From Hemileia vastatrix (Eukaryota > Basidiomycota > Pucciniomycetes > Pucciniales > Zaghouaniaceae), in contig JASXTE010000008.1 of the NCBI GenBank assembly GCA_030280995.1, positions 13,555,212-13,619,211 of the forward strand: a stretch of 64,000 nt of DNA, given 5' to 3'. The translations under genes were made by a program, and so were the position numbers. Shown here in pieces: positions 42,001-53,399 of this stretch (positions are counted from its first letter, which is position 1; the number at the start of each line of letters is the position of its first letter). The notes under the pieces are model-generated. The model searched no databases, had not been told where the DNA came from, and saw only the letters and a list, made by a program, of their open reading frames with translations.

Positions 42001-43499
42001 ATCCTGAATTAAGTAAATTAACTACAATATTAAATGATCCATCTAATGCTTCAATGAATGTTTTAATAAAAACATTACCAATTAAGTATAAAGAGGCATT
42101 AAAAAAAGGAAAATTTTCCATTGAGGATGGTTTTATATATTACAGGAAAAAATTAAGTAATGTGATTGTAATTCCCCCTTCAATGAAGGAGTTAATGTTA
42201 AGTATATGTCATGATGATATATTAGCAGGTCATTTTGACTACCATAAAACATTAACCAGAGTAAAAAACACAGCTTGGTGGATTAACATGTCTGAGGATG
42301 TTCAGAAATATGTTGAAACATGTGATTCTTGTCAAAAATCTAAAAGATTAACAGGAAAAAGAGCTGGTTTATTACAACAAATTGAGCAACCAAAAGCTCC
42401 ATGGGAAATCATTAACATGGACTTTGTAACAGGTTTGCCAATAGCAGGGCATAAGAGTTATAACTCCTGCTGGGTAATTGTAGATAGATTTACAAAGATG
42501 TGTAAATTTATTCCTACCCACAAAGAGGTTTCTGCAAAGGACTTAGCTTTTTTATGGTGGACACAAATGTTGAATACAGCAGGTTTCCCCAAAGCAATAG
42601 TTTCTGACAGAGATCCTAAATTTACTTCTGAGTTCTGGACGTCACTTATGGATGTTTCAGGGTGTCAATTAAAACTTTCTACAGCACACCATCCACAAAC
42701 TGATGGGCTAGCAGAAAGAATGATACAAAACTTAGAAGATATGATAAGAAGATACTGTGCTTTTGGTCTTAATTTTAAAGACAATGACAAATTCACGCAT
42801 GATTGGGTAACCCTTATCCCAGGTTTAGAATTTGCATATAATAGTACAGTACATTCTGTCACTGGCAAAAAGCCATTTGAGTTATGGTTGGGTTATGTAC
42901 CTAATACCCCTGCTAAAACTCTTAATAAGTTACCTAGATTGGATATTCATCCATGTACTAAATCTTTTCTTCAGATGCAGGAACTATGCAGAAAACATGC
43001 TCAAGAATGTATAAATAAGGCTTTTGAGTATGAAAAGAAAAGATGGGATAAAGCCCATAAAGAACAAATTTTCAAAGAGGGTGATGAAGTCCTTATTTCA
43101 ACGCTACATTTCAATTTAAATGGTAATGTTAAATTGAAGGATCCATTCATTGGACCATTTGTAGTTAAAAAGATGGTTGGTAATAATGCTGTTGAGGTTA
43201 TTCTATATGCACCTTATGATAGAAAACATCCAGTATTTCCTATTTCTCTTATAAAACCATACCATTCTAATGATACTTCTCTCTTTCCAAGAAGATCAGG
43301 AAGGCATAAACAGCAACCTGAAGAAATAGTGGAAAAAGCAGAAATTGAAAAGATACTTAAAAAGAGACACCTTACTAAAGAAAAGGGAGTTGAGTATCTA
43401 TTAAGATTTAAAAATAAATCAAGTGAATATGACCAGTGGATTCCTGAAAATGAAATCTCTGATCTTAAAAATCTGTTGAAAAAATTTAAATCTAAATAA
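39054..43499 (+). CDS. pol: Chr-A Gag-Pol remainder: capsid, protease, RT, RNase H, integrase, chromodomain
   Basis: It runs from the codon after TAA to 43499; the first Met is at 39114 (1461 aa, numbering used here). A Retrotrans_gag-type capsid domain occupies 1-160, followed by a CX2CX7HXC knuckle (CYKCNKPWVKGHKC). The protease DTGA is at D297. The reverse transcriptase active site reads YIND at 651-654, so the first catalytic Asp is Asn (GAT to AAT, 41070-41072); Chr-C has YIDD. RNase H has LYTDAS, KLECLA and ITDCSA. Integrase has CHDDILAGH, CDSC, INMDF, SDRDPKF and HHPQTDGLAERM (Asp, Asp, 35 residues, Glu). The chromodomain is at about 1400-1455 (EIEKILKKR, YLLRFKNKSSEYDQWIP). Chromodomains steer integration to modified histones. 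This copy's RT should be dead. Confidence 0.92.
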   Translation, partial: PTYDGEASSDWQNFIQRIDNLKFSYKLPDEEITSKLISLFKDVALLWFEAVLSEGRDYSWAEWKQLIEKQFGGSEFRLTQQRLYEKTRYNPLNGDKPMVFLMNLNKILKAIEPHMDFNLWKDKIIYKLPISVRDIVVARTLNVTEYSDFINICNEILLNHKYESRYSTYKQNVEPVKNHNSKTLQEKQKKPTAPVVPKKYEKNTCYKCNKPWVKGHKCEKNINIVENQRESETETEKSKESSDYDSNISYSDENEVCMLEDDFSIFENPILNMDSNESLMNFEDAEIIKDIQADNFRMTPITVPAIISGENVNIVLDTGASGSVVSTNKLQKIDSEYKFKLEPLQNKNWRGFGSVLHPIGKYKAAVFFKHQHGYVRVTCDFVVMDNTNCSNCFIIGNDILTKFGVKLDPANNNFTIGMNGKRKFKINSFNTVLHIESVTNSPSKGRESNEMELLETEISKASFGTQISETEKDNILELIKAFPMAFAHGTNELGLVKDHEMKISLTCDMDNIPASLKKKPYPASPMKRKDIEDNIKMLLKMNILEKVETTPKYCVISPVLISYEQDKARLCGDYRALNTFTVDDIYPLPRIASIHATLKGAKYISCLDGNKGYHQIPVEKNSQNFLLITTHMGIYKYVRMPFGPKNAPSVFQKLMDITFHNEMIEGWLMVYINDIIVFSKTFDEHLIHLRKVFQKMDEIKMTLALKKCKFGFESLKVLGHIVSGLQICVDQNKVAAIKNIGIPQNVKDVQSFLGMCGYYRQYIKNYQSIAAPLTTLIKKSEAFIWNNERQQAFNKLKECLMTAPILGLPDFRLPFVLYTDASFIGLGAALHQKQLIEGKMSEVVICYISRTLRSGELKYGATKLECLAVVWALEKLNYYLEDQKFELITDCSAVKSLLNMKTPNRHMFRWKLAVKEYRGRMTIIHRAGTLHSNVDLLSRVPLPNNDDNPAYVPESEIINIYCIYIVDLEDEFMQSILDKYNSDPELSKLTTILNDPSNASMNVLIKTLPIKYKEALKKGKFSIEDGFIYYRKKLSNVIVIPPSMKELMLSICHDDILAGHFDYHKTLTRVKNTAWWINMSEDVQKYVETCDSCQKSKRLTGKRAGLLQQIEQPKAPWEIINMDFVTGLPIAGHKSYNSCWVIVDRFTKMCKFIPTHKEVSAKDLAFLWWTQMLNTAGFPKAIVSDRDPKFTSEFWTSLMDVSGCQLKLSTAHHPQTDGLAERMIQNLEDMIRRYCAFGLNFKDNDKFTHDWVTLIPGLEFAYNSTVHSVTGKKPFELWLGYVPNTPAKTLNKLPRLDIHPCTKSFLQMQELCRKHAQECINKAFEYEKKRWDKAHKEQIFKEGDEVLISTLHFNLNGNVKLKDPFIGPFVVKKMVGNNAVEVILYAPYDRKHPVFPISLIKPYHSNDTSLFPRRSGRHKQQPEEIVEKAEIEKILKKRHLTKEKGVEYLLRFKNKSSEYDQWIPENEISDLKNLLKKFKSK

Positions 43500-43597
43500 T
43501 ACTGTTCATTCAGTATATGTATTATAAAAAAAATTTTTTTTTATTTCGTTCCTTAAGATTAATTAAAATGTCTTAACATTTTTTTTATTGTTTTTTT

Positions 43598-43609
43598 GGG
43601 GTGAGGGAG
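43598..43609 (+). other. Polypurine tract of Chr-A
   Basis: GGGGTGAGGGAG lies directly before the 3' LTR. Confidence 0.8.
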
Positions 43610-44785
43610 TGTCAGCCTAAATATCCTTAGGACTGAGTATTTCTTATGCTTAAAATAAGATAACCTTAACTAGATTAAGCTTATATCTTAAAAATAAGGT
43701 TAAAATAATAATATATATTATTTTATTATATATATATATAATTATTATTCTATTATATAATTTATAATAGTTTAAATAGCTTATCCATGGTCTAATAATA
43801 CTTATTAAGGTGTTAATGGAGTCATAATATACTTATCTTAAGTGATATGAAGTAATTATTGACATACATAAGCTTATATGTATACATAAATCTCATATTC
43901 AGTGAAATATGCAGTATATTATGTATATTTAGGTATATAAGTGGGTTTTAGCCCCTTAATAGCCTATAACCTTTGTTTTTCTGCTTATTTTAGGTCATAT
44001 GGACGAAATCAGTGGACTCACAACACCTACAGAAGCATAGACACCTATATCAGGCGCATACACCCAGTTTGGACAACTAAAATTACTTCCTTGGATGGTT
44101 ATTCACGGATTTATGGGTTGGAAAGATGTTTTTGGGTTAATGTGGATGCTTGGGGATGTTATTGGGGGCTTGGACATTTTATTTGTTTCCTTTATATGCT
44201 TTTAGTTTCATTAAATCTCTTTTTGATCATTTATTTTACCTGTTTCTTTATGGTATCCGCTTTTATCTGGGATTTCTATTTATGGTATGACTCTGTGTTA
44301 TTATTAATAGTGATGGAGGGTCCTTACTGGAGGTCTGGGTGTTGAAACTGCTTGAAGTGGACGCCATGGGAGGTGATGGGCCCTCACAGTGCTGTAATTG
44401 CCGGGGATAGCAGTGACATCATCTGGATTGAAGGTCTGTGCACTCCAGTGGATTTGGGTATTAGTAAGGAGGGATTTTGACGATTTATTATCATCATTCA
44501 ATTACTAAACTTCAAACAAACATTACACTACAATTATTAACATTCAGAAATATATTATAAAGCCCTTATAAATTGATATTATCTTTATAAAAGCTATAAC
44601 TATATTTTATTCTTCTATTTTCCACCACTAGCACGCATTTAAATCCAAGTATTGTGAGTTTTATTTGAGTATAACTATTCTATTAGTCTTCCCCTGAGGT
44701 TTAATCACTAAATCATTTATTAATAAGTAGTAGGACCATAAAATAACACTATTATATCATACTTATATACTAGACTGTACTGACA
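43610..44785 (+). repeat. Chr-A 3' LTR (1176 bp)
   Basis: It matches 35945-37121 except for about a dozen substitutions and one deleted G (near 44370). It is followed by TAGGG. Confidence 0.93.
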
Positions 44786-47228
44786 TAGGGGGTGATATTA
44801 AGCAAAATTTTAATGCATCAAAAGCTTTTTGACGGTCAATATTCCAGATGAATGCAATATCTTTCCTAGGTAGTTTGGTAAGAGGCAAAGCTATGACCTG
44901 ATAATTTTTGATATATTGTCTATAATAGCCACACATACCCAAAAAACTTTGGATTTGTCTTACAGAAGTTGGTGCTTTCACATTTTGAATTGCAGCAACT
45001 TTGTTTTGGTCTACACAAATTTGTAGGCCTGACACAACATGGCCAAGAACTTTCAAAGATTGAAAACCAAATTTACACTTTTTCAAGGACAATGTCATAT
45101 TTATTTCATCTATTTTTTGAAAACCCTATTTAAATGAACCATATGTCCATCAAAAGTTTTAGAAAAAACTATGATATCATCAATATACACCATGAGCCAT
45201 CCCTCAATTATTTCCTGATGAAAAGTGTTATCCATGACTTTTTGAAAAACTGAAGGGGAATTTTTAGGGCCGAATGGCATTTTAAAATACTTTTATATTC
45301 CCATATGAGTAGCAATAAGCAAAAAATTTTAAGAATTTTTCTCAACTGGAACTTGATGATACCCTTTATTACCATCCAGAAAACTAATAAATTTTGCACC
45401 TTTCAAGGTAGCAGGTATTGAATTAATTCTGGGTAAAGAATAAATATCATAAACAGTATAAGTGTTTAATGCTCTGTAATCTCCACATAATATAGCCTTA
45501 TCTTTTTAATAAGAAATTAAGACTTGGGAGATGACACAACATTTAGGGGTGACATCCACTTTCTGAATGATATTAATTTTTAATAATGTGGAAATGGTTT
45601 ATTAATATCCTTTCTTTTTGTTGGAGAAGCAGGATATTGTTTTTCCTTAAGACTAGGAGGAATATCACTCAAGTTACAGGATAAGGTAATTTTAATTTCT
45701 TCCTGAAAACTTCCTAAGACATGAGAACCATGAGCAAAAGCCATAGGGAAAGAGGTAATTGAGGAAATAATAGAATCCTTTTGTTCACTAGTTAACTGAC
45801 CACCAAAAGAAGCAGTATTTATTTCATTTAATAAACCATCCATTTAAATTGTTGGTCTGCCTTAACACTGGATCAATGAGTTACAAGACTTTAACAGATG
45901 CCCAGAAGGTTTTCTAAGAGAGGAAATTTTGAATTTTCTTTTACCATTCAATCCCAAGGCGAAGCAATTATTTTCTGGGTCCAACTTCAGACCAAACATG
46001 GTTAAAGTATCATTACCCATAATAAACCAATTGCTTAAATTATCATTTTTCTTGAGAAAAAATTCACAAATAGCTCTGAAAAAACCACCATTATATTTGA
46101 AGAATACAGAGTTTTTGTATTTGCCAATGGTACACAAGGTAGAACCATACCCTCTCCATTTTTCAGAAGTGATAGGTAACAATTCACCAAAATAATCCTT
46201 ATCTACTGAAGCTAAGGATCTTTCAGACACTACACTTCCTCCAGCCCCAGAGTCAAGAACTACATCAACATTTTTACCATTAATGATAACAGGTTCCTTC
46301 AAAGGAGATATGGCTATAGAATTTTTAGTAATATTTTTAATTATTTCAGTATTTTCCACTGAAGATAAATCCAATACACATTCTTCAGATATATTATCTA
46401 AATAATGGACATCCTGGTCTAACATTAAAACATCTTTAACAGATTCATTGTCATAGGATATATTACTTTCACAGTCACTAGAAGAATTATTGATATAAAT
46501 TTCAGCTTCATCAGTGTCTTCATTTTGTTCAACAAGATGAATTTTCTTGTCAAAAACATAACACTTTTTCCATGATTTGTTACATTTATAACAAGTATTT
46601 GTTTCATATTTTTTAGGTGCAACTGGGTCAAAGGGTTTACCGAGTTTTTCTGGAGGCTTTGTAGAGGGTTTATTTTAATCATGATAAGATCTTCCAGGGT
46701 AATTCTTTGGTTCATATCTATTGTTGAGCAGTACTTCATTACATATATTAATGAAAGAAGAATTTTCTCTCACATGCTCAGTTCTAGATACAATTAAATC
46801 TCTAAGAGAATTTGGTAATTTATATAAGATTTTATCTCTCCAAATATCATAATCCATTTTTGAATCAATTGCTCTCAGTATTTTTGTTACTTTCATAAGA
46901 AAAAAATGGGTTTTTCAAAAGAGGAGGATACATATCTAGTATTCTCATAAAGTTTTTGCTGAGCCAACCTAAATTTTGAACCACCAAACTGATTCTCAAT
47001 CAAGGATTTCCAATCATTCCATTTATAATGGTTGTTATCTAATAGAACAGATTCATACCACATCAAGGCTACATTGAAAAATAAAGAAATTAGCTTAGAA
47101 ACAATTTCCTCATCAGGTAGTATATAAGATCTCTTTAAATTATCAATTCTTTGGATGAATTGTTGCCAATCAGATGAAGAATCACCATCAAAGGTAGGAT
47201 ATTGATCCAACTTAGGCCAATTTTTCAC
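44786..47228 (-). pseudogene. Chr-B gag end, protease and reverse transcriptase
   Basis: Read on the minus strand from 47228: capsid domain (KNWPKLDQYPTFDGD), knuckle region with TCYKCNKSWK-like text near 46590, protease (VVLDSGAGGSVVS, near 46250), RT palm text (GNKGYHQ-like, PSVF, then EGWLMVYIDD near 45190) and the connection (FGMKVLGHVVSG, MCGYYRQYIKNYQ). Stops and shifts separate frames near 46890, 46430, 45850, 45500, 45400 and 45120. It ends in ALKFCLISPP at the Chr-A insertion and continues at 35939. Confidence 0.82.
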
Positions 47229-49072
47229 TTATAGAAATAAAATATTCAGTCCTTTTAACATCATTCCCGAATGAGAAACCCAAAAAAACACGAGCCAAAA
47301 AGATAAAAAAAGTGTACCAAAATAAATTTGAAGATTCCACAAGAGTGCAAAATAAATCATTAAAATTAAGATTCTCTTTATCTATTCAAAATGGCTGTTT
47401 CTGATATGAAAATTATCAAGATTAAAGCATTTCAGAAGCTTTGATTTGTTAAATATTTCTTAGCAAAGTAAAAAAAATAGTGCAAGAAGAAGACTTAAAT
47501 TTGAAAGTTGAAATCTCATCAGTCAAAGAACCAAATTCAAAAACTTGTGTAAAAAATGAAAATTAGGCTTCTGGATAATATTTTTTTAAAATAAATTGAA
47601 GTTTAAATAAACCTAACCCTACTTTTAACTCTTTTTTTAAAAACTATATATAAATATGAGAATTTATTTTAAAAATGACAATAACAGAGGCTCAATAGGA
47701 TGACTGTTATCCAGAGAGATGGCCTATATAGATTGGAGTATTCATTCATGATAGAAAGTAAAACCTATTTGAAAAAAGTTGAAAAAAGATTGATTTTTAT
47801 GCTGTGTAGAACATTTTTGAAAAAATTTCAAGTAATAATTCAAATATCATTTTCAGGTACTTAAATTAATACTTAAAACCTAGAACATAGTCAGAATAGT
47901 ATTTCAAAAGCCGTATTCTCTTTTAATGCCATATTATAGCAAGAAAAAAGAAAATTGTGACAAAAAAGACTTAACGTTAAAATCCAATATCTTAGATACC
48001 ACTGAATCACATTCAAACCTACTTGTTGTAAATTAAACATAGTATTCAGGAGAATCTTCTGTTAAAATTGAATTATATTTGAATAAGCTTACCCCAAATT
48101 CCCACCCTTTTTATCAAAATTGCATAAATATTTGAGAAGTCACAGAGAAAAAATAATGGTAAAATATACATCTAGTTATTTTTATTGACCCTTTTGAATT
48201 CCTATTTGTGATTTAATTTGATACCTTATATTGGTCTGAAGTGGATGAAAGTATAATAGAATATTCAATTAAATCAAATAAAAATGTAAATTAATGAGAC
48301 GGACACACTAGCTAATGCCAATAGATTTTTTTTTCTTTGTAAATCTTTAAGGTGATCAAACAAGTATAATATGGAAATTCAGCCTCCTAAATCCACACCT
48401 AACTTAAATTCATATTTCAAACCAAATCATCATATACAAATAAGCACTCAAAATTTGCAAAAAAGTCATTTATTTCTAAAATGGGTAGCTGTTCTGTCCT
48501 TTAGTCAGATTTTTTTTCATCATTTATTTTTCACAACCACATTTTGGAAGCACCAAACCTTCCTTTCTCACCTCATTAACTTTATATGTCACACACAGAT
48601 CACCCTCTCTACCCAGAATTTTTCAGAAAACATCCCCTCACTGAAGTTTGCAACATTTTAATTTCACATTTTTGAAATTTTTGAAATTTTCATAGTCAAC
48701 ATTTCTGACTCAAATTTTTAAATTTCTCATCAAATTAAGTTACTTACCTTTCTTTTCACTATTTATCACCTTTTTCCACCTGGATTTTTAATTCTTCCCT
48801 GCATCATGTGGTTTCTGAGATATTTAACTTAAAATTTGATACTTCTTATTTTCACTATTCATAGCAAATTCTTTATGCATTTTACTTACTCCCTATTCAA
48901 TTTCCCCAAAATTAAAACTTCACTATTTCTAAATATATTTACTCTTACCATTCCATCAAGGTAATTTTAATCTAATTTTTTAATTCTTATCTAATATCTC
49001 TCTCTTTTTTCATGAATACAATCTCCAATATTTAAAGTATACTTCTCTGGAAAGTGGTAGACCTATTAAACC
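47229..49072. other. Decayed region with inverted and tandem repeat relics
   Basis: No ORF of substance. Sequence around 47690-48060 matches 50380-50820 in inverted orientation (for example CATTCATGATAGAAAGTAA), and 47470-47640 weakly repeats 47945-48120. It may be the ruined 5' end of Chr-B or another element. Confidence 0.4.
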
Positions 49073-50353
49073 TGTCGGTCAGGATGTACCAGGAGCTCAG
49101 TAAATTCTATGATACTTTATTGGAACTTAAAGAGGGGGAGAAATTATCTATCTTATGTATAAAAGTTGATATTATATTTCATAATAAAATTATATATATA
49201 TCTAATTGAATATAATTAAAATAAGTATTATATTAATTTTAGTATTATATAAATTTTATATACATTTAAATAAATATAAAATATATTCTATTCTATAAAG
49301 TGTTGTTGCATTATTTCATAAGTTAATACTTAATCAATTCATATTATAATTATAAGTAAATTCAACTTATAATTTAATTAATTAATTAATTATTTACATT
49401 AAATATTAAAACCCTTATATCAATAATTATTGAGTGCTTTTTTGACACTTAATTATGTCAGAATAATTATTAAATAATTTAAAATACTTACTTTATAAAA
49501 AATATTAAAATTTTTACTCTAAATAAGTAATATAATTAAATTAATTTTTTTTAATTTAAAACAGTTATTACACTAATGAAATAGTTTAAAAATTATTTAT
49601 TCCTGTTTTATACCAAAATAATGACTTAAAATATTTATTAGTATGTTGTTTGGCTTGTCATTTAAAGTGGTTAATAATTTAATAATATTAAAACATGTTT
49701 TAAATTTAATTAAGTTGTTTTTAATATGTTTCAAACTTATTTAATTACACATTAATTTTTATATAAATTTTTGGGTTAAAACTGGTTAAAAAATTGTCTC
49801 AAAATAGTCCATTACTCATGTGTTTAGTTATTTGTTTCATTTTTTTCGCATAATTTTTGTGTTATACTCATTTTTTCCTTTTATTATTGTTTTAATTTAC
49901 CCATACTTTGTGTATACAGCTTTGTGGCACTTCAAAGGTAGCCTTTCCTATAGAAAGGCCTTGAGTAATACCTTTTATTCCATTATTTAAATTATCTTTT
50001 TTATTATACTTAAAATCATTATTTTTTTGTATTGTGGAATTAATATCTCCTCTGATACTATAAATTAAATAAAATCATTATGGTTGCATTAAGAATTATT
50101 ATTAATCATATTTTTTGATATTTAAGCAGTGAAAATAAAACTGAGACTTACTATTAAATATTCCACTACCAGGCCATTCAATTGTGTAGTTGCAAATTTC
50201 AGTTCTTATCTTTTTAAAAGTCAAACTTGTTTTCCCCCCTGATTGCCCTTATAGTTATAATTTTAAAATTTTATTTCTTTTATTTCATTCTTCTTTGTCC
50301 TATCTTTTTTCTTCCTATTCTTCTTCTCCTTATTCTAGATGCACCAGCTGATA
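49073..50353 (+). repeat. LTR of Chr-B/Chr-E family, + orientation
   Basis: 1281 bp from TGTCGGTCAGG to CAGCTGATA. It is diverged but collinear with the inverted LTRs 51054-52305 and 31809-33868, including GGCACTT near the TATA-like CCTATAGAAAGG (about 49945). No clear target duplication; an old solo LTR or a fragment. Confidence 0.6.
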
Positions 50354-51053
50354 TATCCCCTGTTGTTTTCAATTTCACTATCACTTTTAAAATTTATATG
50401 GAATTTAAAAAAAATAGTCAGAGTTTAAGTTAGGTTGAAGAAAATCTTATTTAATTCTAGATAATATCTCTACTAAATCCTATCTTTCATTTCCCACAAA
50501 CAGTTTTAAATCTGGTTGAGTGGTTACTGAGTTATTTAACATCAAAGTTAAGTCTTTTTTGGCACTATTTTAATTTTATTTTCTTTGATATAACATAATT
50601 AGAGAAATGTTCTTCTGAAATTCTGTTCTGAATATGCTCTATGTTTTTAGTTTTAGTTTAAGTACCTGAAAATAAGATTTGGATTATTATTTTATGCTTC
50701 TTCACTGATTTTCTACACAACACTTAAATCTATCCTTTGTCAAATTTTTTCAACTAGGTCTTACTTTCTATCATGAATGCATAATTCTATCTATATAGAA
50801 CATTTCTATGGATAATTTTCAGCCTGTTTGTCTAGAAGGGAAGAATGAAGAAAATGAAAAGGAAAGAAGAAGAAGATAAAAGTGAAATAAAAGAAAAGAA
50901 GTGGGAAGTAAAGGATGATAAGACAATGAAGTAACTATTTTAATAGGCAAAAAACAACGAGGGATGGACTGGTTATACTAGTAAGTATTTTATTTTTTCT
51001 CTCTACACCAATATAAAAAAACTAACTATTAAAAATCTTAAAACAAACTCAAT
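50354..51053. other. Decayed spacer plus duplicated LTR end
   Basis: 50380-50820 is the inverted partner of 47690-48060. 50823-51053 repeats, at a period near 238 bp, the end of the LTR that starts at 51054 (TTTGTCTAGAAGGGAAGA against TTTGTGTAGAAGGGAAGA). No gene. Confidence 0.5.
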
Positions 51054-52305
51054 TGTTGGCCGGTTTGTGTAGAAGGGAAGAAAGAAGAGATTGAAAATTA
51101 AAGATGAAGAAGAAAAAAGTGAAATATAAGAAAAGAAGAGGGAAGTAAAGGATGATGGGACAATGAAGTAACTATTTTGGTAGGCAAAAAACAACAAGGG
51201 GTGAACTCGTTATACTAGTAAGTATTTTATTTTTTCTCTCTGCTCAAGTATAAACAAACTAACTATTAAAAATCTTAAATCAAACTTATAATTTTTTTAA
51301 TATTTAAGGGGACTGGAGCACCACAAGAAATAATAAATATAATGTAATTTTTAAAACATGATGACTAAGTAAGTGATGAGGCTACAGGGGAGTATTCAGG
51401 GCCTATTTATAGGAAATTGGTCCTCTAAAGCGCCACAAATGAGTATGTGAAAATATTAATAAGGTAAAAAAAGAATATATAGAATATAACTAAAACATAG
51501 ATATTGAGAGAAAAACATGAAACAATTAATTAAACCCATGAGTAAGATACTAATTTCCCCACCATAGTTTCCCAAAACAATTATTTGAAATAATAAATAA
51601 CCAAATAAGTTTGAAAAAAAATAACTGTGATAAAAAATTCTAAAACAGGTATTACAATGTTTTGTTAAGGGTTTTAATTGAATCACATTGAATATTTTGA
51701 GGCAAAAATTATGGTAATTAATTTAATTCAATTTTAAAGGAGAATTAATCATTTTTTTAACTATTTTAGTAACTTAATAGTTAATCTAGTTGAAAAACTT
51801 AATTAATTTAACCATATTGTTAACATAAAGTGAGGATTTCAATATTATTATGTTGAATAATTAGTTTAATTTATTTATTAATATCCTGACACAATTAAGG
51901 GTCAAAAATGCGCCCAATAATATTTTTTAATAAAATATGCAAGGCTTTATTTAATATTGAAATTTAATTAATTAATTTAAGTGCATTTTAAGGTAATTTT
52001 TCACTTATAATTATTTTTATGTTTATAATTAATTAATTATTAATTTATATTTATTAAATACAAAAAAATGCGCCATAATTTATAGAATATAAAATATATA
52101 ATGCTTAAGTTAAATGTATAAATAAATTATATAACAATAAAATTTATATAATCCTTATTTTATTTATATTTAATAAGATACTTATAGAATTTTATTATTC
52201 AATAAAATATTAATTTATATACTAAAATGCTTCTTTTTCCGCCCTCTTTTGGTTCCAGTAAATTAACATAACATTTACTGGGCTCCTGGTAAAGCCTGGC
52301 TGACA
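51054..52305 (-). repeat. Chr-E 3' LTR (1252 bp)
   Basis: Minus strand TGTCAGCCAGG to CCGGCCAACA, preceded by purine tract TAGAGTAAGGGAG. AT-rich. A TATA-like CCTATAAATAGG lies near 51410 (minus). Confidence 0.72.
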
Positions 52306-52531
52306 CTCCCTTACTCTAAAAAAAGAATAATAAAAATGCTAAGATATTTTCTTTTTATACTTTTTAATAGAGTAGGAAGATTTGAAATTTCTTTTCCAGG
52401 TATCAATGCATAATTCTCAGAAGAATTGTTCTTATATCTTAATAAATATTCAATACCTCTTTCAGAAGTGATAATTCTATCATTGAGAATTTTATCAACC
52501 TCTGCAGTTTCTGTGACTTCCTGAGGGTTTT
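52306..52531 (-). pseudogene. Chr-E chromodomain fragment
   Basis: The minus frame NPQEVTETAEVDKIL, then RGIEYLLRYKNNSSENYALIPGKEISNLPTLLK, is a chromodomain with Trp of the usual QW replaced (YALIP). It begins at the Chr-C insertion point (GTTTT, 52527-52531); its upstream part is at 62140. Confidence 0.8.
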
Positions 52532-53311
52532 CGTCAAGGGGTCTTTCAAGTCTAGAAGTTTTTTCACAGTGGTCCAATGGCGGTAACAACAGGATATATG
52601 AATTTCAAACTTGGAGTACGTATTTCCTTATCTTATAGAATATTTACTTAATAGAAAAGGTAAATTTTTTAAATTATTATTTTTATTGATTGATTAGAAT
52701 TAAATTAATGTAAGTACTAAAAGCAATAATAGGTAGTAATAAATATTTTAAGTATTTTTAATAAATAAGTTAGTCAAAAATGGAATGAATAAAAACAACC
52801 AAAAGAGAGGCCTTATATAGGCAAAGGAGAGACAAAACACAGCAATAATATTCTAAAAACAGTAGTATGAGTGAGAGAGAAAAAGAATATTCCAGATGGA
52901 GTATTTTCAAATAATAAATTTGTTCTGAAAAGAAGGTGTCAGAAAGGTGTATTTACTATATATGATAGAAATAAATTAATGTATTTAAAATTTACTGTAA
53001 ATGTCAAATTTAAATAAGTAATTTGAATTTTTTGTAGGTAGTTAATTTAATTTAAATTTTTATTGTAATTTATTTTAATATTAATTTCCATTTCTTTTAA
53101 CCTGTAATTGAGCACTTTGTTAGAAAATAGAAATAGAAGGGACATTTTTTTATTAATTTTAATTATTCACTAACTTTACCATTTTATAATTAGTTAATTT
53201 GTTATAGGTAAATTTAATGTAAATAATTAATAAAATTAAAATAATAAGGCATGGCTTCATCCAGTAAATAATTAATTATTTTACTGGGTAAGTCTAGCAG
53301 CCTGGCTGACA
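52532..53311 (-). repeat. Chr-C 3' LTR (780 bp)
   Basis: Minus strand TGTCAGCCAGGCTGC to CCTTGACG. TATA box CCTATATAAGG on the minus strand near 52812-52822 is shared with the 5' LTR. Purine tract AGAGTGAGTGAG precedes it (53312-53323). Confidence 0.88.
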
Positions 53312-53399
53312 CTCACTCACTCTAAAAAAAACAATAAAAAAAATCCTATGATTTTTTCTTTTTATATTTCTTTAGCAGAGTAGGAAGATTAGATATCTC

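Larger units (their letters stand above)
35945..44785 (+). mobile_element. Chr-A, full-length chromovirus (Ty3/Gypsy)
   Basis: 8841 bp: LTR 35945-37121, leader 37122-37631, one long Gag-Pol frame 37632-43499 broken only by a TAA at 39051, purine tract 43598-43609, and LTR 43610-44785. Target duplication TAGGG is at 35940-35944 and 44786-44790. The LTRs differ at about a dozen places by eye (near 1%). The C-terminal chromodomain identifies a chromovirus. A stop codon and a catalytic RT change (YIND) make this copy inactive despite its youth. Confidence 0.93.
31809..47228 (-). mobile_element. Chr-B, old chromovirus split by Chr-A
   Basis: Minus-strand Ty3/Gypsy remnant: 3' LTR 31809-33868 (itself holding solo LTR-S), pol 3' half 33869-35939, Chr-A insertion 35945-44785 with TAGGG on both sides, then RT, protease and gag up to 47228. 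No 5' LTR is found to the right; sequence beyond 47229 is unrelated or decayed. Several frames are broken, so it is dead. Confidence 0.85.

Noticed and set aside
48371..48661. 96-codon ORF in the decayed region
   Set aside because: Low-complexity Phe/His/Thr composition, no motif, and it sits in AT-rich relic DNA.
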